Shown: one piece after another, positions 17,660 through 27,681 of the stretch
Position numbering within the stretch: the stretch's first letter is position 1
Layout: the number at the start of each line of letters is the position of its first letter
Source: Pelagomonas calceolata
Lineage: Eukaryota; Sar; Pelagophyceae; Pelagomonadales; Pelagomonadaceae
Length of the DNA stretch: 64,000 nt
Assembly (NCBI GenBank): GCA_918797485.1
Contig: CAKKNE010000003.1
Span: forward strand, 2,790,001 to 2,854,000
Reading direction: 5' to 3'
Notes under the pieces: model-generated
Database searches by the model: none
What the model saw: the letters and a program-made list of their open reading frames with translations, nothing else
What the model was told of the DNA's origin: nothing
Position numbers and translations under genes: made by a program

Positions 17660-18061
17660 GCTTACAAGGCTACACGTCGCATTTTGCTCGTGCGCGGCGC
17701 GAACGCTACTTCAAACTGATCGACGAGGGTACAGAGATGCCCAGGAGGTTGTCCGCGCCGTTTCGCAACGAGTCGAGGCGAATTCGACGCGGTCGTGGCC
17801 AGCCGCTCGTCTTTGCTCTGCTCAAAGGCACGCGCGCTTGGGGTCGGCATCTGAGGGCCCGTTGGAACGAGTTGCTATTGACTTCCCCGCATTGCTTGAC
17901 GCACGGATCCTCGGGCGCCTCATCCCCATTGCAGCGCGGAAAGTGAGCACAAGTCGACCCGCGCGGCCCGGGAAACGAGTCACATCCCCCCCAGGGGCTC
18001 CGCCCACTAGTCCTAGCCTCGTAACAATACGTAGGTAAAAGAGTCACACACAAACACTTAC
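17660..18061. other. Intergenic region upstream of the ferredoxin-domain gene
   Basis: This 402 bp stretch separates two minus-strand genes. I see no palindromic element, intron signal or coding frame that I can support. Confidence 0.4.
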
Positions 18062-19342
18062 TCACGCACAAACGTGCGCATGCAACAGCCGCTTCGACAC
18101 TTTCGTCTCATCCTTCAGCTCCGCCCGGAGCATGTACGCGTGGAAGTGCGACACGTCTCCGCGCTCGCGACAGAACCACGCGTAGACTCTTTCCACTTCC
18201 TCGGCGGGCGCCTCGCCGTCGCCGAGCATCGGGAAGGAGCGCCACCGTCCGGACCTCGCAGCTTTTGCCGGTTGCTTCCAGCTTACCGGTTGTTGCGACC
18301 ACAGATCCACAATCGCGCCAGAATGCGTGCGGGCAGGCATGATCTCCCACGTGACGTGGTCCTCGGCGCCGGCAAACACGTTCCAGCGGTTGTGGAAGAT
18401 TGCTTTGAGAGGTTCCTGCGTGGCGTCCCTACAACTCGCCATATCAAGGACGCCATGCGCTATGGAACCCAAGGAGAAGAGAACGATCACGACGACGCCG
18501 CACCAGTCCCGGTAGGAGGCCCGTTTTTGTTCCTTGGCCGGTAGAGGTGGCTCGACGAAGAGCCACGCCGCGCACGCAAAGGCTGAGAGCAAACCAGCAC
18601 CGTTCATCGAGAGGCCGATGCCGGCGTGGAGGAGGACTATCGTTGCTGAGGCGACACGTCGAAGGCGATGCCATTCAAGGTAGAAGGCCGCGCAGGCGAC
18701 GACCGGCGCGAAGGCTTCAACGTATGGCACTACAATTGTAGCATACCGCACGCCGCGATCTCCTAACAATGTACGTGTGGTCTCGCCCACGAAGGTATGC
18801 CTCAAATAGGCGTCCAGGGCGTTTCCCTCAAAAGACCATCCGTGTAACGGGTCCCGTATTTTCGCCCGGCCCGCGTCCCAATAGATCCAGAGCAGCTGGC
18901 CCCACCTCAATATATATGAAGCCGTCCGCGCGCGCGTCGGCTTCGCCAGGGCGTCGGGCGCCGCACAGAGCCACAGCAGCAGAATGTGCGCGTAGCGGTC
19001 GAGGATGAAAGCTAATTTGGCGTGCCGCGCCGTGACACTCGCGTAGAGCCAGAGCGAGAGCACGGCGCAGCGGCGCGGCTGCCTGTTTAGCGCGAGGCCC
19101 AGGGCTAGTAAAACTTGGAGCAGGGCGAGGCCGCGCTGCCAGGTTATTGAACCGGACCAGGCGTGGACGACGAGCAGTCGGTGGAGCGCGTCGTTGTTCA
19201 CTTGTGCTTGCCAGTTTGCGACGGGCAGGATGCCCTCGTCGCTGTAGCAGGCTTCGAGGACGTCCCAACGTTGCACTACGGTGCAAATTATGAGCAATGC
19301 CACCGCTTGGCGGGCGCGCGCGTCGGCGTCGTGGGCAGCCAT
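18062..19342 (-). CDS. HTTM-domain membrane protein (gamma-carboxylase-like)
   Basis: The 426 aa protein starts at the ATG at 19340-19342. The frame extends 6 codons to a GTG. Several hydrophobic helices fill residues about 15-300. The pattern, with HAKLAFILDRYAHILLLWL and DAGRAKIRDPLHGWSFEGNAL, resembles the HTTM module of vitamin K-dependent gamma-carboxylase relatives. A soluble C-terminal part of about 110 residues follows. Whether it is a carboxylase is unknown, because catalytic residues cannot be fixed by eye. It may sit in the ER or another membrane. Divergent from the 19594 gene. Confidence 0.7.
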   Translation of the reverse strand: MAAHDADARARQAVALLIICTVVQRWDVLEACYSDEGILPVANWQAQVNNDALHRLLVVHAWSGSITWQRGLALLQVLLALGLALNRQPRRCAVLSLWLYASVTARHAKLAFILDRYAHILLLWLCAAPDALAKPTRARTASYILRWGQLLWIYWDAGRAKIRDPLHGWSFEGNALDAYLRHTFVGETTRTLLGDRGVRYATIVVPYVEAFAPVVACAAFYLEWHRLRRVASATIVLLHAGIGLSMNGAGLLSAFACAAWLFVEPPLPAKEQKRASYRDWCGVVVIVLFSLGSIAHGVLDMASCRDATQEPLKAIFHNRWNVFAGAEDHVTWEIMPARTHSGAIVDLWSQQPVSWKQPAKAARSGRWRSFPMLGDGEAPAEEVERVYAWFCRERGDVSHFHAYMLRAELKDETKVSKRLLHAHVCA

Positions 19343-19486
19343 GTGGTTTTGGTGTAGCACTGATCGAAAAACGCTGCGATTTGGAGTGCGCGCGAGTTTT
19401 GTGGTTGCTGTGAGTCTTAAAAACGCACGCCTGCCGGCAAGGGGGCTGTAGCAGCTGATCTTTGCAAAGCGCGTGAAAGCTGAAAA

Positions 19487-19508
19487 CTAGCGTATACACA
19501 CACACTAG
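19487..19508 (+). promoter_or_regulatory. Palindromic promoter element, copy 6 (diverged)
   Basis: CTAGCG, then a TATACACACA run, then CACTAGC, between divergent genes. Arms are kept and the core has changed. Confidence 0.45.
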
Positions 19509-19593
19509 CAATCCAAAAACGAAGCCGGCAGCACCTGTGCCGCTTGTATCCACGCGCCGTGGCATTGGGCAGCCTCCATAACTCAGGAGCAAC

Positions 19594-20094
19594 ATGGCCA
19601 GCCTCCCCAAGCCACCGATCAACAACGAGAACGCCCCACCGACGCCACCCCATGCACCAGTCCAGGAGGTCGAGGAGGTGGACGCCGCGCCCGCACAAAC
19701 GCACGAGCACACGAACGGAGAAACGGACATCCTCGACCAGCAGCTCGAGTGCCTCGAAGGCAGCCTCCGGAGCGCGGATGTTGACGAGACCGCGTTGAGC
19801 CTCGCGACGGCGCTGGCCGAGAAAGGAGACGACGCGTCGATCATGCGCGCGCACGCCGTGCTCGCGGAGTGCGGCGTGGCCATGGGCCTCTGGGACCTGA
19901 ACAAGTTGCCGACGAAGGCGTCCGGGGACGCCAGGCCCGTCGGTGCTATGTACTCGACGACCGCAGAGGTCCCGCGGCCGCGCTACTACAACGCGACGCA
20001 AATCCAAGCCAAGGAAACGAGGCGCGTCTCGCTGGACCTCGCGAACGCGTCGACGACGAGCTTGAAGAATGCGCCGAGTCTATCAGGAGAGTAA
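19594..20094 (+). CDS. Small acidic hypothetical protein
   Basis: The 166 aa protein starts at the ATG at 19594. A Pro/Glu-rich disordered N-terminus (about 1-45) is followed by a helical part (about 46-95) and a Ser/Thr-rich basic tail. There is no signal peptide, membrane segment or known motif. I do not recognise the family. It ends 18 bp from the convergent USP gene. Confidence 0.6.
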   Translation: MASLPKPPINNENAPPTPPHAPVQEVEEVDAAPAQTHEHTNGETDILDQQLECLEGSLRSADVDETALSLATALAEKGDDASIMRAHAVLAECGVAMGLWDLNKLPTKASGDARPVGAMYSTTAEVPRPRYYNATQIQAKETRRVSLDLANASTTSLKNAPSLSGE

Positions 20095-20112
20095 ATCAAA
20101 TCACAGTCAATC

Positions 20113-22296
20113 TTAAAACACGCCTCCCCCGCCCATCCCTCCGAAGCCCGCCGCGCCGCCGCCGGCGAAGGGCTCCGGCGGCCCTCCAGGCGGCGGCTGG
20201 GGCGGCCTATTGACAGGCCCAAACGCCGGGCCGTTCGTCAAGAGGAGCGGCGGCGTCGCCGGCCGCGTTTCATTCAAGGCCGCCTCGTTGTCGCGGTCCA
20301 CAAAGCCCCGCAAATCCGCGCTCCACTCACCTTCAGATAAATCCTCGTCGTCGTCGCGCGCGTAGAAGAGCAAGTAGGGCGACCTATTGATGCGGTGCTC
20401 CAAAGGCTCCTTCTCGTCGCAGTCCTCGACCGATTCATCGTCGAACTTCCGCCACCGACCTTCTGCGGACGACGAGTCGCGGCAGTACGCGTAGTAGTGG
20501 CCGTGGTGCGGACTACTCCCAGAATGGACGACGACCGCATACAACTTGTACTCCGTATCTACTAAATGCAACGCGAGGGGGCAGTCGACCTTCGTGGACA
20601 CTTTCCGTCTCGTTTGACTAGAAGCGTCGTACTGAAAGCAAGCGAGGTTGATGATCAGATGTCTAGGTGCTTGCGCTATTCTAGAGGTCCGATGAGCTTC
20701 TTCTACTTTCTGAGAACAAATCTCGCACTCGTAGGCGTCCTCTCCACTTAGTGTTTCGGACGCTAGATACTGGTCCCGGATCAAGTGGTATAACGGAGAC
20801 GGCTTCTGCAACGTGTTCAGCACGGGCTGGGTCTCGTTCTTCCTCAGAATACGATCGTCCGGTACAGAAACGGTCAAAAGACCATTCAACTCCGTAGAAG
20901 AGCTGCTCTGGTTGTGACATCGTTGGCACGTTATTAATGTTTCCAACTGCCCCCCAAAGACATTATCCAATGAAGCTTTCGAAACGGAATTCTCCTCGGT
21001 CTCGAGGGCGTCGAGGACGTAGTGCAGGAACTCCGCGGCATCCTGTTGACCGTAGGAACAGAAGGGCTCCGCTAATCTTTTGCGGAACTGTTCCGGTCGT
21101 ATATATGATCTAGTAGATCCTGACAACAACGCGGCGAGCTTCCGCAGTTCGGACGAGACGGGCGCCTCGGCGTCCATTTTTGCCTCTTGGAGTAGCAGTC
21201 TTCGCAGCGGCGCCGTCGCGTGCAGCGCCCGACAGACCGCATTCGCGTAGCAGGAATTCCCCAGATTGGCGAGGCCCGGCGGCTGCTTCCTCTTTTCTAC
21301 GGGTGGCGCCGTCTTCGTGACCGAAGCGCGTTCCAGCGCCGCCCTATCCGCCGCAGCGTTCGGTCCTAGAGTCCTTAGCCAGGCGCCGCGCATCTGCGGC
21401 TTCTTCACGAGTAGATAGCGCAAACACGCGTCTACTCTAGCTGTCTCTTCACCAGACGTCGACCGGTCCCTCAATACATTTGATAACACTTCTGCAGCAG
21501 AAATGCACGGCTCCCTAGAACATTCAATCAACCGCTCGGCAACATTCAAATTCGCATGCGTGGCGGCGTAGTGCCGCGCGGCTCCTAATGCTATACCTTC
21601 AGTTCTCACGCAAAAGGCTGCTAATCCGATCGCGCCGTTGCGACCGAGGCACCAGCCCGCTTTTTCTAATTGTTGTGTAGGGACGTCGTCGAGCCACGCC
21701 AAGAAGTTCTCGGGAGGCGCGCCCGCGGAGTCCTTCGTGAGCGACTCGAGCGCGTCGACCAGCACGCCCGACGGTGATTCCGCCTTGCAGAGCCGTTGGA
21801 GGCCGCACGCGACGACCGCCGTCTTGTCCTGTATTCGGTCTCCTAGTAACGCCAGGACCTGCTTTCTCAATAAATCAGACTCGCGCGGGTCGGCGAGCAC
21901 TTCGACGGCCGCCGTACTTATTGTGGTCGCGTCGATTTGGGAGGAGGGCCAATCAGCAGGAAGCAGCTTCTGGAGTAGAGCGACGCCGGCGACGGCGTGG
22001 CTTCTTTCTCCTACACAGGTGAGGCAGACGCGTCCTATGTTATCACTTGTCGTGAGGCGTTGCCGACACAAAGCGAGTAATGAAAAGCCCGCGTCGCGGC
22101 GGTGGTCTCCGATCAAGTCGAGGGCGACCTTCAAAGCTGTTGTGGCTTGCGCTTCGGTCCAGGTCTTCGCGGCGTCCGGCAGCGTGTCGGGCGTCGTTAG
22201 AGCCGCCATTCTTAGCATCCCTTCCATGACGTCCGGTAAGACCAAATCGGTAGGCCCGGCCTCGTCGTCGACGTCCATTGGTGTGGGGTCGGCCAT
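20113..22296 (-). CDS. USP-family deubiquitinase (USP35/USP38-like)
   Basis: The 727 aa protein starts at the ATG at 22294-22296. Upstream codons lack an ATG. A helical N-terminal half (about 1-320) is followed by a USP catalytic domain. The nucleophile is Cys349 in LANLGNSCYANAV, and the His box is HHGHYYAYCRD with the following DDE. A finger-type zinc site may be formed by CQRCHN and CEICSQ. The C-terminus is Pro/Gly-rich. USPs remove ubiquitin from proteins by cysteine proteolysis. A long helical N-terminus with a late catalytic domain fits USP35/38, a tentative choice of subfamily. Confidence 0.9.
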   Translation of the reverse strand: MADPTPMDVDDEAGPTDLVLPDVMEGMLRMAALTTPDTLPDAAKTWTEAQATTALKVALDLIGDHRRDAGFSLLALCRQRLTTSDNIGRVCLTCVGERSHAVAGVALLQKLLPADWPSSQIDATTISTAAVEVLADPRESDLLRKQVLALLGDRIQDKTAVVACGLQRLCKAESPSGVLVDALESLTKDSAGAPPENFLAWLDDVPTQQLEKAGWCLGRNGAIGLAAFCVRTEGIALGAARHYAATHANLNVAERLIECSREPCISAAEVLSNVLRDRSTSGEETARVDACLRYLLVKKPQMRGAWLRTLGPNAAADRAALERASVTKTAPPVEKRKQPPGLANLGNSCYANAVCRALHATAPLRRLLLQEAKMDAEAPVSSELRKLAALLSGSTRSYIRPEQFRKRLAEPFCSYGQQDAAEFLHYVLDALETEENSVSKASLDNVFGGQLETLITCQRCHNQSSSSTELNGLLTVSVPDDRILRKNETQPVLNTLQKPSPLYHLIRDQYLASETLSGEDAYECEICSQKVEEAHRTSRIAQAPRHLIINLACFQYDASSQTRRKVSTKVDCPLALHLVDTEYKLYAVVVHSGSSPHHGHYYAYCRDSSSAEGRWRKFDDESVEDCDEKEPLEHRINRSPYLLFYARDDDEDLSEGEWSADLRGFVDRDNEAALNETRPATPPLLLTNGPAFGPVNRPPQPPPGGPPEPFAGGGAAGFGGMGGGGVF

Positions 22297-22732
22297 TTTT
22301 CGTTGTCGCGCTGTGACCTTCCGGCGAGAGGCCTCTTTTGTATAAGTTGGTGCGCCGCGGGCCGCGGCGCTCACGGGGCTGAGCTGAGGCTTTCAGTAGG
22401 CTGCTGGGGAGCCAGTGCGCGTCCGTCAGCGTTCAGGCAAGTCGATTCTCGTGTACACAACGCGCTGAGACTCGGGTCAGCTATCTGATCAAGCTAGCGG
22501 TAAGACACTAGCGAGCAGCCAAAAAAGCTCAGAATCGCTGCACGCGCAGCACAAACGTCCCCACTGCACGCAGACACGCGCAGATCTTTCCTATTGCAAG
22601 CTTACTACAGCCAAACTTCGTTGCGGCCCCAAAAAACGCGCGCCAAAGGCCCTCTCCCATAGGCTGCTACCACAAGGCAAACACAGCGCGACGCACGCCG
22701 GACGCCGTCGACACGCTCCTACAAAAGCTACC
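22297..22732. other. Divergent promoter region
   Basis: This lies between the USP gene and the dehydrogenase gene. It holds a palindromic element at 22492-22512 and no supported gene. Confidence 0.5.
22492..22512 (+). promoter_or_regulatory. Palindromic promoter element, copy 7
   Basis: AGCTAGCG, GTAAGA, CACTAGC. This is a copy with a shorter core, between divergent genes. Confidence 0.65.
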
Positions 22733-24007
22733 ATGACGCTCCTCGACCACGCCCGAGCCCAGGAGCGCGACGACGCCGCGGCTTCACACGAGAAGGACGC
22801 CAAGCACGGCCTCCTCGTCCAGAAGAAACCTCCACAATACCCGCAGGACGGCCTCAAATTCGCGATCGCGGGCACGGGCGCCATGGGCCTGGAACACATC
22901 CGCAACATTTCGCTGTTGAGAGAACGAGGGTCCACAATAGTAGCCGTGGCGGACTCCGATCAGCGCGCCAGAAAGGAAGCCAGAGCTGAATTAGATAAGT
23001 GGGGCTTTCCACAAGCGAAAGTCATGTCGGATTGGCACTCTTTGTTCGACTGCGGCTGCGACGCGTTCATCGTCGCCACGCCCAACTATCAGCACCATGA
23101 ACTACTAGTAGAACTACTACCTCTCGCGAAAATGCACGTGCTGTGCGAGAAGCCCCTCTGTACGACCATCCAGGACTGTCTGGATGTGGAAGCACTCGTC
23201 AAAGAACACTATGCACAGAGTGACTATATGTTCATGGTCGGCATGGAGTACCGGTGGATGCCTCCGATTGCCAAATTAGTAGAAACGGTCGATAGTAACG
23301 TATTAGGTACGACGAAGATGGTCGCTATTAGGGAACACCGCTTCCCCTTCCTCCACAAGGTCGCGTACTGGAATAGATTTAATAAGTGGACCGGAGGTAC
23401 ATTAGTTGAAAAAGCCTGCCACTTTTTTGATTTGATGCGGCGGATTGTGGCACACGACGGATCGTGTGATGCGGTCTCGGTCTACGCGTGTGGGGGCGGC
23501 GGCGTGAACCATCGCGACGAGGACTACGACGGCAAGCAGCCGGACATCCTGGACTTCGCCCACGTCATTGTATCGTTCTCCAATGGCTGTTCGGCATCAT
23601 TAGACCTGTGCATGTTCGCCGAAGACATGCAGACGGAGTATGTGGGAGTGGTAGGTACCAAAGGTAAAGTCGAAGCAAGGTGCCCGGAGTGCCAGTTCCG
23701 CTTGACGACGCGATCGGCGAAGTCCATCGCGCCGGGCCGGACGCCGCCCTTGGAAGCTGAGAGGAACAAGCCCATTGTTAGTCATATCCACCCGGACGCG
23801 AAGATCAAGGAGGCCGGCTTTCACGAGGGCGCGACGTTTTTTGAATTGTCGGCCTTTGTGGAAGCTGCGGTCGGTAGTAAGGTGCCACCCGTGTCCGTGC
23901 GCGACGGTTTGATGGCCGTGGCTCTGGGCGTGGCGGCTCATAGATCTTTGGACGAGAAGCGGTGCGTTTTGATTTCCGACGTCCTGCCGGGCTACGCGCC
24001 GCCCTAG
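22733..24007 (+). CDS. Gfo/Idh/MocA-family NAD(P)-dependent oxidoreductase
   Basis: The 424 aa protein starts at the ATG at 22733. A Rossmann nucleotide site lies at about residues 42-55 (FAIAGTGAMGLEHIRNI), followed by the family's CEKPL motif with the conserved Lys and a later HFFDL with the likely catalytic His. The family includes inositol and glucose-fructose dehydrogenases, which oxidise sugars or polyols. The substrate cannot be named from sequence. No targeting peptide is obvious. The first 35 residues are disordered. Confidence 0.9.
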   Translation: MTLLDHARAQERDDAAASHEKDAKHGLLVQKKPPQYPQDGLKFAIAGTGAMGLEHIRNISLLRERGSTIVAVADSDQRARKEARAELDKWGFPQAKVMSDWHSLFDCGCDAFIVATPNYQHHELLVELLPLAKMHVLCEKPLCTTIQDCLDVEALVKEHYAQSDYMFMVGMEYRWMPPIAKLVETVDSNVLGTTKMVAIREHRFPFLHKVAYWNRFNKWTGGTLVEKACHFFDLMRRIVAHDGSCDAVSVYACGGGGVNHRDEDYDGKQPDILDFAHVIVSFSNGCSASLDLCMFAEDMQTEYVGVVGTKGKVEARCPECQFRLTTRSAKSIAPGRTPPLEAERNKPIVSHIHPDAKIKEAGFHEGATFFELSAFVEAAVGSKVPPVSVRDGLMAVALGVAAHRSLDEKRCVLISDVLPGYAPP

Positions 24008-24064
24008 TAGGCTAAGTATCATCGTACGTTTACGGAGGGGAAAGGGGCAAAAAGAGGGGCTCAT

Positions 24065-25399
24065 TCACTCGGGCGACACGAGCGCGTAGTGAGGCACCGG
24101 CGTCGCCGGCTTCTTCGCCGGCTTCTGGGGCGACGCGGCCCAGTGGTTCCGCAAGGCCTGTCTCAGGCGCCGTTCAACGGGCGTGTTCCCCAGGGCCTTC
24201 CTTTGAGGACAGGAAGCGAGGTGCGCGTTGAGCTTCGAAACATGAGAAGGTTGCCCGCAGTAGCAGCAGAAGACGCGCGGCTGCTGGGGCGGCGGCGACT
24301 CCCCGAAGTTGGCTTCAGATAGAGGCGTCCGTCGCGGCGTGCCCAGGCGGCGGGGCTTTGGTAAATCGTGGGGCGTCACGGCCGTCGACGGCTTGCGCAC
24401 CTGTTGCGGCGTTTCCTCTGATGGAGGGGGTCGCTGGGCCCGCGCGGCGAAGCGCGCTCGCAACGACTGCAGGTCCTTCTTGGGCTCCGGTTGAGGCGGC
24501 GTGCGCACAGGCATTGGTGAAGGAGGCGCGGCCCGCGCCTGGGGCTCCTCCCGGACGGGCGTGCGCACGGCCGGCGCGGCCTCCTGGGGCGGCGGCGTCC
24601 GGGGCCGCTCGGGTGTTGATGGAGGCGGCGTCGCCGGCGCCACTTTACACGCCGGCGAGAACACGCGTTCTGGCGTCGAGGTAGTCGCTTCACGTAAAGC
24701 AGCGGCCAAATCCGGGAACGGCGACGCCGTGCGGGGCGGCGTGCGCGGTATGGAACGCGCCTTTTGGGCCATGGAGGCGGCCTGTTGGGCGGCTTGCGTG
24801 CACCGCTCGATGTCGACGCTTCGCTCGATCGTTCTGTCGCGCGGGGCCACGATTCTACTGATACCATCTCGCTCCACCGTCACGGCACCCCTCGGTAGCT
24901 CCCAGGCCACTCTCCTAATTCTCCGGTTGTAGTAGTACGTGTCGCCGTCCTCGTCCTCCGCGCTTCGCCATTCATCTAACGCCCTCACACTTTGTTTGTT
25001 GGGCGGCACGTTCTCCTTGTCGTCAAACAACTTCTTCGAGACGTCGTCATCTAAGGTCGACAGCGGCCGGTTGTAGGCCGTTCTTACGGGCGTGTTCCTT
25101 TCTGATTTTGCGGGTGTATGGACTCGGGGCTCGCTCATGACCGGTGACGGGGATCTGGGAGGCCGCGCTAATGATAATCCGGAGATGGACCGCTCCAAAG
25201 CTCTCTCATCTTCTTCGGACGATCGCAACGGCGTCGCCGGCGCTCTACTGCTTCGGAACTGCGACGCGAGCGCCTCGAACACCGCCTCGTCGTCGGTCGA
25301 CTCCCTAGAATCGTCGTGGAAGGCGGAGGGAGGCGGCGTGCAGGCGTCGTGCTGGCTCGGCAGGGTCTCCTCCAAACAGTCCTGCTCGACGTCGGTCAT
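24065..25399 (-). CDS. WW-domain and C2HC zinc-finger protein
   Basis: The 444 aa protein starts at the ATG at 25397-25399. A WW-like domain lies at about residues 140-168 (DEWRSAEDEDGDTYYYNRR ... AWELP). A long Pro/Arg-rich disordered region with many TPP and SP sites follows (about 210-360). A C2HC-type zinc finger sits near 380-405 (CCYCGQPSHVSKLNAHLASC). The end is a basic tail. WW domains bind proline motifs, and the zinc finger resembles the ZC2HC1 family, which is often linked to cilia or centrosomes. That link is inference. Many SP/TP sites suggest phosphorylation. Confidence 0.75.
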   Translation of the reverse strand: MTDVEQDCLEETLPSQHDACTPPPSAFHDDSRESTDDEAVFEALASQFRSSRAPATPLRSSEEDERALERSISGLSLARPPRSPSPVMSEPRVHTPAKSERNTPVRTAYNRPLSTLDDDVSKKLFDDKENVPPNKQSVRALDEWRSAEDEDGDTYYYNRRIRRVAWELPRGAVTVERDGISRIVAPRDRTIERSVDIERCTQAAQQAASMAQKARSIPRTPPRTASPFPDLAAALREATTSTPERVFSPACKVAPATPPPSTPERPRTPPPQEAAPAVRTPVREEPQARAAPPSPMPVRTPPQPEPKKDLQSLRARFAARAQRPPPSEETPQQVRKPSTAVTPHDLPKPRRLGTPRRTPLSEANFGESPPPQQPRVFCCYCGQPSHVSKLNAHLASCPQRKALGNTPVERRLRQALRNHWAASPQKPAKKPATPVPHYALVSPE

Positions 25400-25818
25400 T
25401 TTGAGCGCTGTGGTATTTTTGTTGTGTCGCTTGTACGGCGTCCACGGGCCGCGGTTCGCGCCGCGCTGCTGGCTGCAGTGCAGGGATACGGTGAGGTCAC
25501 TGCTGAAGACGCGCAGCAGTCAAACGTAGTCCGAGGCTCGTGTATGAGCTCAGGTCAATTCAATTCATCTCTGAACTGATTTTTGAGTGCGGGTGCAGTT
25601 TAAATTTCAGCTGTACGAAATCGACCACAGACGCCACGAAGAGAGTCGTCGGCCCAACATAGCCGCTGATAGGGCTCCTGCGGCAGAGCCCGCACCTCCA
25701 GAGGAGCGCCTGCAGGCTGCCCGGCTTGGCAGGACGCCGGCTGCCCAGACGCCATCGCCGCGACGCCTCGGCGTTCCGACCATACCATCACTGCGGCAGC
25801 AGGCCAGCGGCATATATC
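25400..25818. other. Divergent promoter region without palindrome
   Basis: This 419 bp stretch lies between the WW/zinc-finger gene and the introner-split gene. It holds the 29-base leader repeat at 25740-25768 but no palindromic element, one of the few divergent regions without one. Confidence 0.5.
25740..25768 (+). repeat. 5' leader repeat, copy 3
   Basis: These 29 bases are identical to 4048-4076 (read on the other strand). They end 50 bases upstream of the ATG at 25819. Confidence 0.7.
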
Positions 25819-27668
25819 ATGTCTCGCGAGGGCAGCCCAACACGAGATGTAGTGGAGGGCGGCCGCGCGACGACCCCATCCTCAGGCCTGCGGGGCTCCA
25901 TGGACAGCCTCTTCTCGAAGGCGTCTTCTTCAATTCAGAGCGCGGCGCAGTCGGCCGCGCAAGCCGTCCAGGACACCGCGCAAAGCGTGGCCCGGAGCCC
26001 GGCGCGGCGGCGCCCGACACGAGAGGAAAACGCGACGAAGACCCCGCCGCCCTTCTTCAAGACGGCAGCCGCAGCTAGGAGAGCCGGCGTCTTTCCGTCC
26101 CAACCGAACAATGCGAGAACCGTGAACTCGAAGGAGTTCTGGGAGGAGCCTTATGATTATACGAAGGGCGCCAAGTTTATTGGTCCTGCCATAAATGACG
26201 GCGGTGCCAAACCCGAACGCAAGGACCAGAGAGGCTTGTATGTCAGGGTGAGGCTGAAGGGCGGCGAGCCCCCTGCGGATGGCTTCACGAGTCCGCCACC
26301 GCCTCCAGTGCCCACCGAGGTGAATAAGGAGGGCAAGCAAGTGCCCCGGACGAAGTTTTCGAAGGAGGAGTGGGATTTATCGCAACAAGAGTTGGATGAG
26401 CGGCTCGAAGCGATGGGCTTCGAACCCACTTATCACGCTCGTATAAGGAAAGCTCAGCGGGAAGAAGCGAAGCATACCAAATGGGAGGTGGACCATGGGC
26501 CTCGACAGGCGCAGTGGGCCGACTACCTGCGGGAGCACCCGAATCCTTTCAAAGATAGGCCTGACTTGTTCCCGACGCATCTCGGGCGGCCGCGGCATGA
26601 TCCTCTCGGTGGGGAGCCGTCCATGTTCGAGCATTTGTTCAAGAACAAGGATGGTACTGATAAGCGGCCGTTCACGATCGTTCATGAAGACGAATTTCAA
26701 CGAATCGTGGAGCAGAACGCGCGTGAGGAAGAAAACTGGGAGCCCAAGGAGCCGGAACCGGGCTGGGAGGTCACGGAGCATCCCTCCGTGGCCGAGGAGG
26801 CTAGGATCGCCGCGGAGGACGCGCAAGCGGCTCTCGAAGGCCGAAAACTGGACTTCGGCAACAACCCGTGTGGAAATCTTCGCGTCGACCTCCACGCCAT
26901 CGACGCGACGCCTGCTCGATGGCGTGACGATGCCGGTTCCTCACCGTTCGATGGGGCCAGCACGGCCGCGTCGTCGCCGAGAAATGACTTAGTGAAGAAT
27001 CATCGGCATCCGACTCACTGGTTGATTTACGCACAGGCAACGACTTCGGGAAACCAGGCAAGGTCTACCCCAAGTTCAAGTGGCCCTCGGAGGAACTCTA
27101 CCCCGACCAAGCGCCGAGTGGTGAGGATATCGACGCCTCGTCCGACGTCGACGCCTCGTCCGACGTCGACGCCGCGTCTGATGACGAGGACGACGCGCCG
27201 GGCCCCATCGAAGACTGGTTAAATGAAAATGTACCTGCGGTGATGGAGGCCGCGCGGAAGAATGGTGGCGACCCGGAACGACTGAAGGAGATCCATATCC
27301 TATACAAAAAAATGATGGTGGCGCACTGGGAGGTGTTTGCCAATGACCTCGGGCCGCGGCGCGATCGCTTCGTGCGGGCGTGGCCTGGTAGAAACCAGGA
27401 GCAGATGTGGCAGGTCGTCTGGGACCTATTTTGTGGCGTCCACGAGATCGAGCGGTTCGTGAAGATCTGTCGCGAGTACGCGATGCAGGAGACGGACGAT
27501 GAATACGCCAAAAGGACGGCCAAGGGCGAGATGCACTGGTCGCACCCCATGTGGAAGCCGCCCTCCGAGCGGCGGCGGAACGCGATCGCGTTCGTGCCCG
27601 GCGAGGATGGCGAGGCGCCGCCGTCGACGGCGCGGTCGGACTCGACGGCGAGCGTGGATAACTGGTAG
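25819..27668 (+). CDS. Unknown protein, split by an introner (exons 25819-26857 and 27037-27668)
   Basis: The spliced protein has 556 aa from the ATG at 25819 (upstream codons only offer a TTG). The intron 26858-27036 has GC at its 5' end and AG at its 3' end. Splicing joins LDFG to NDFGKPGKVYP and keeps the frame open to 27668. Exon 1 has an Ala/Ser helix near residues 35-65 and a charged middle. Exon 2 has an acidic DASSDVDASSDVD repeat and a helical conserved-looking end with many Trp. No known domain is recognised. The GT donors inside the repeat run into a stop, so the GC donor is preferred. Confidence 0.75.
26866..27035 (+). mobile_element. Introner element forming a GC-AG intron
   Basis: About 170 bp, flanked by near-identical 9-base target copies (26857-26865 and 27036-27044, one mismatch: GGCAACAAC and GGCAACGAC). 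The ends are GTGTGGAAATC and GATTTACGCAC, an imperfect inverted repeat. The 3' end carries ACTCACTGG, a branch-point-like stretch, and the acceptor. The inner core CCACGCCATCGACGCGACGC is shared with the introner at 59838. The target lacked GT, so the donor is GC. Established knowledge: introners with these features are known in Aureococcus. Confidence 0.8.
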
Positions 27669-27681
27669 TATTGTGTTACTG

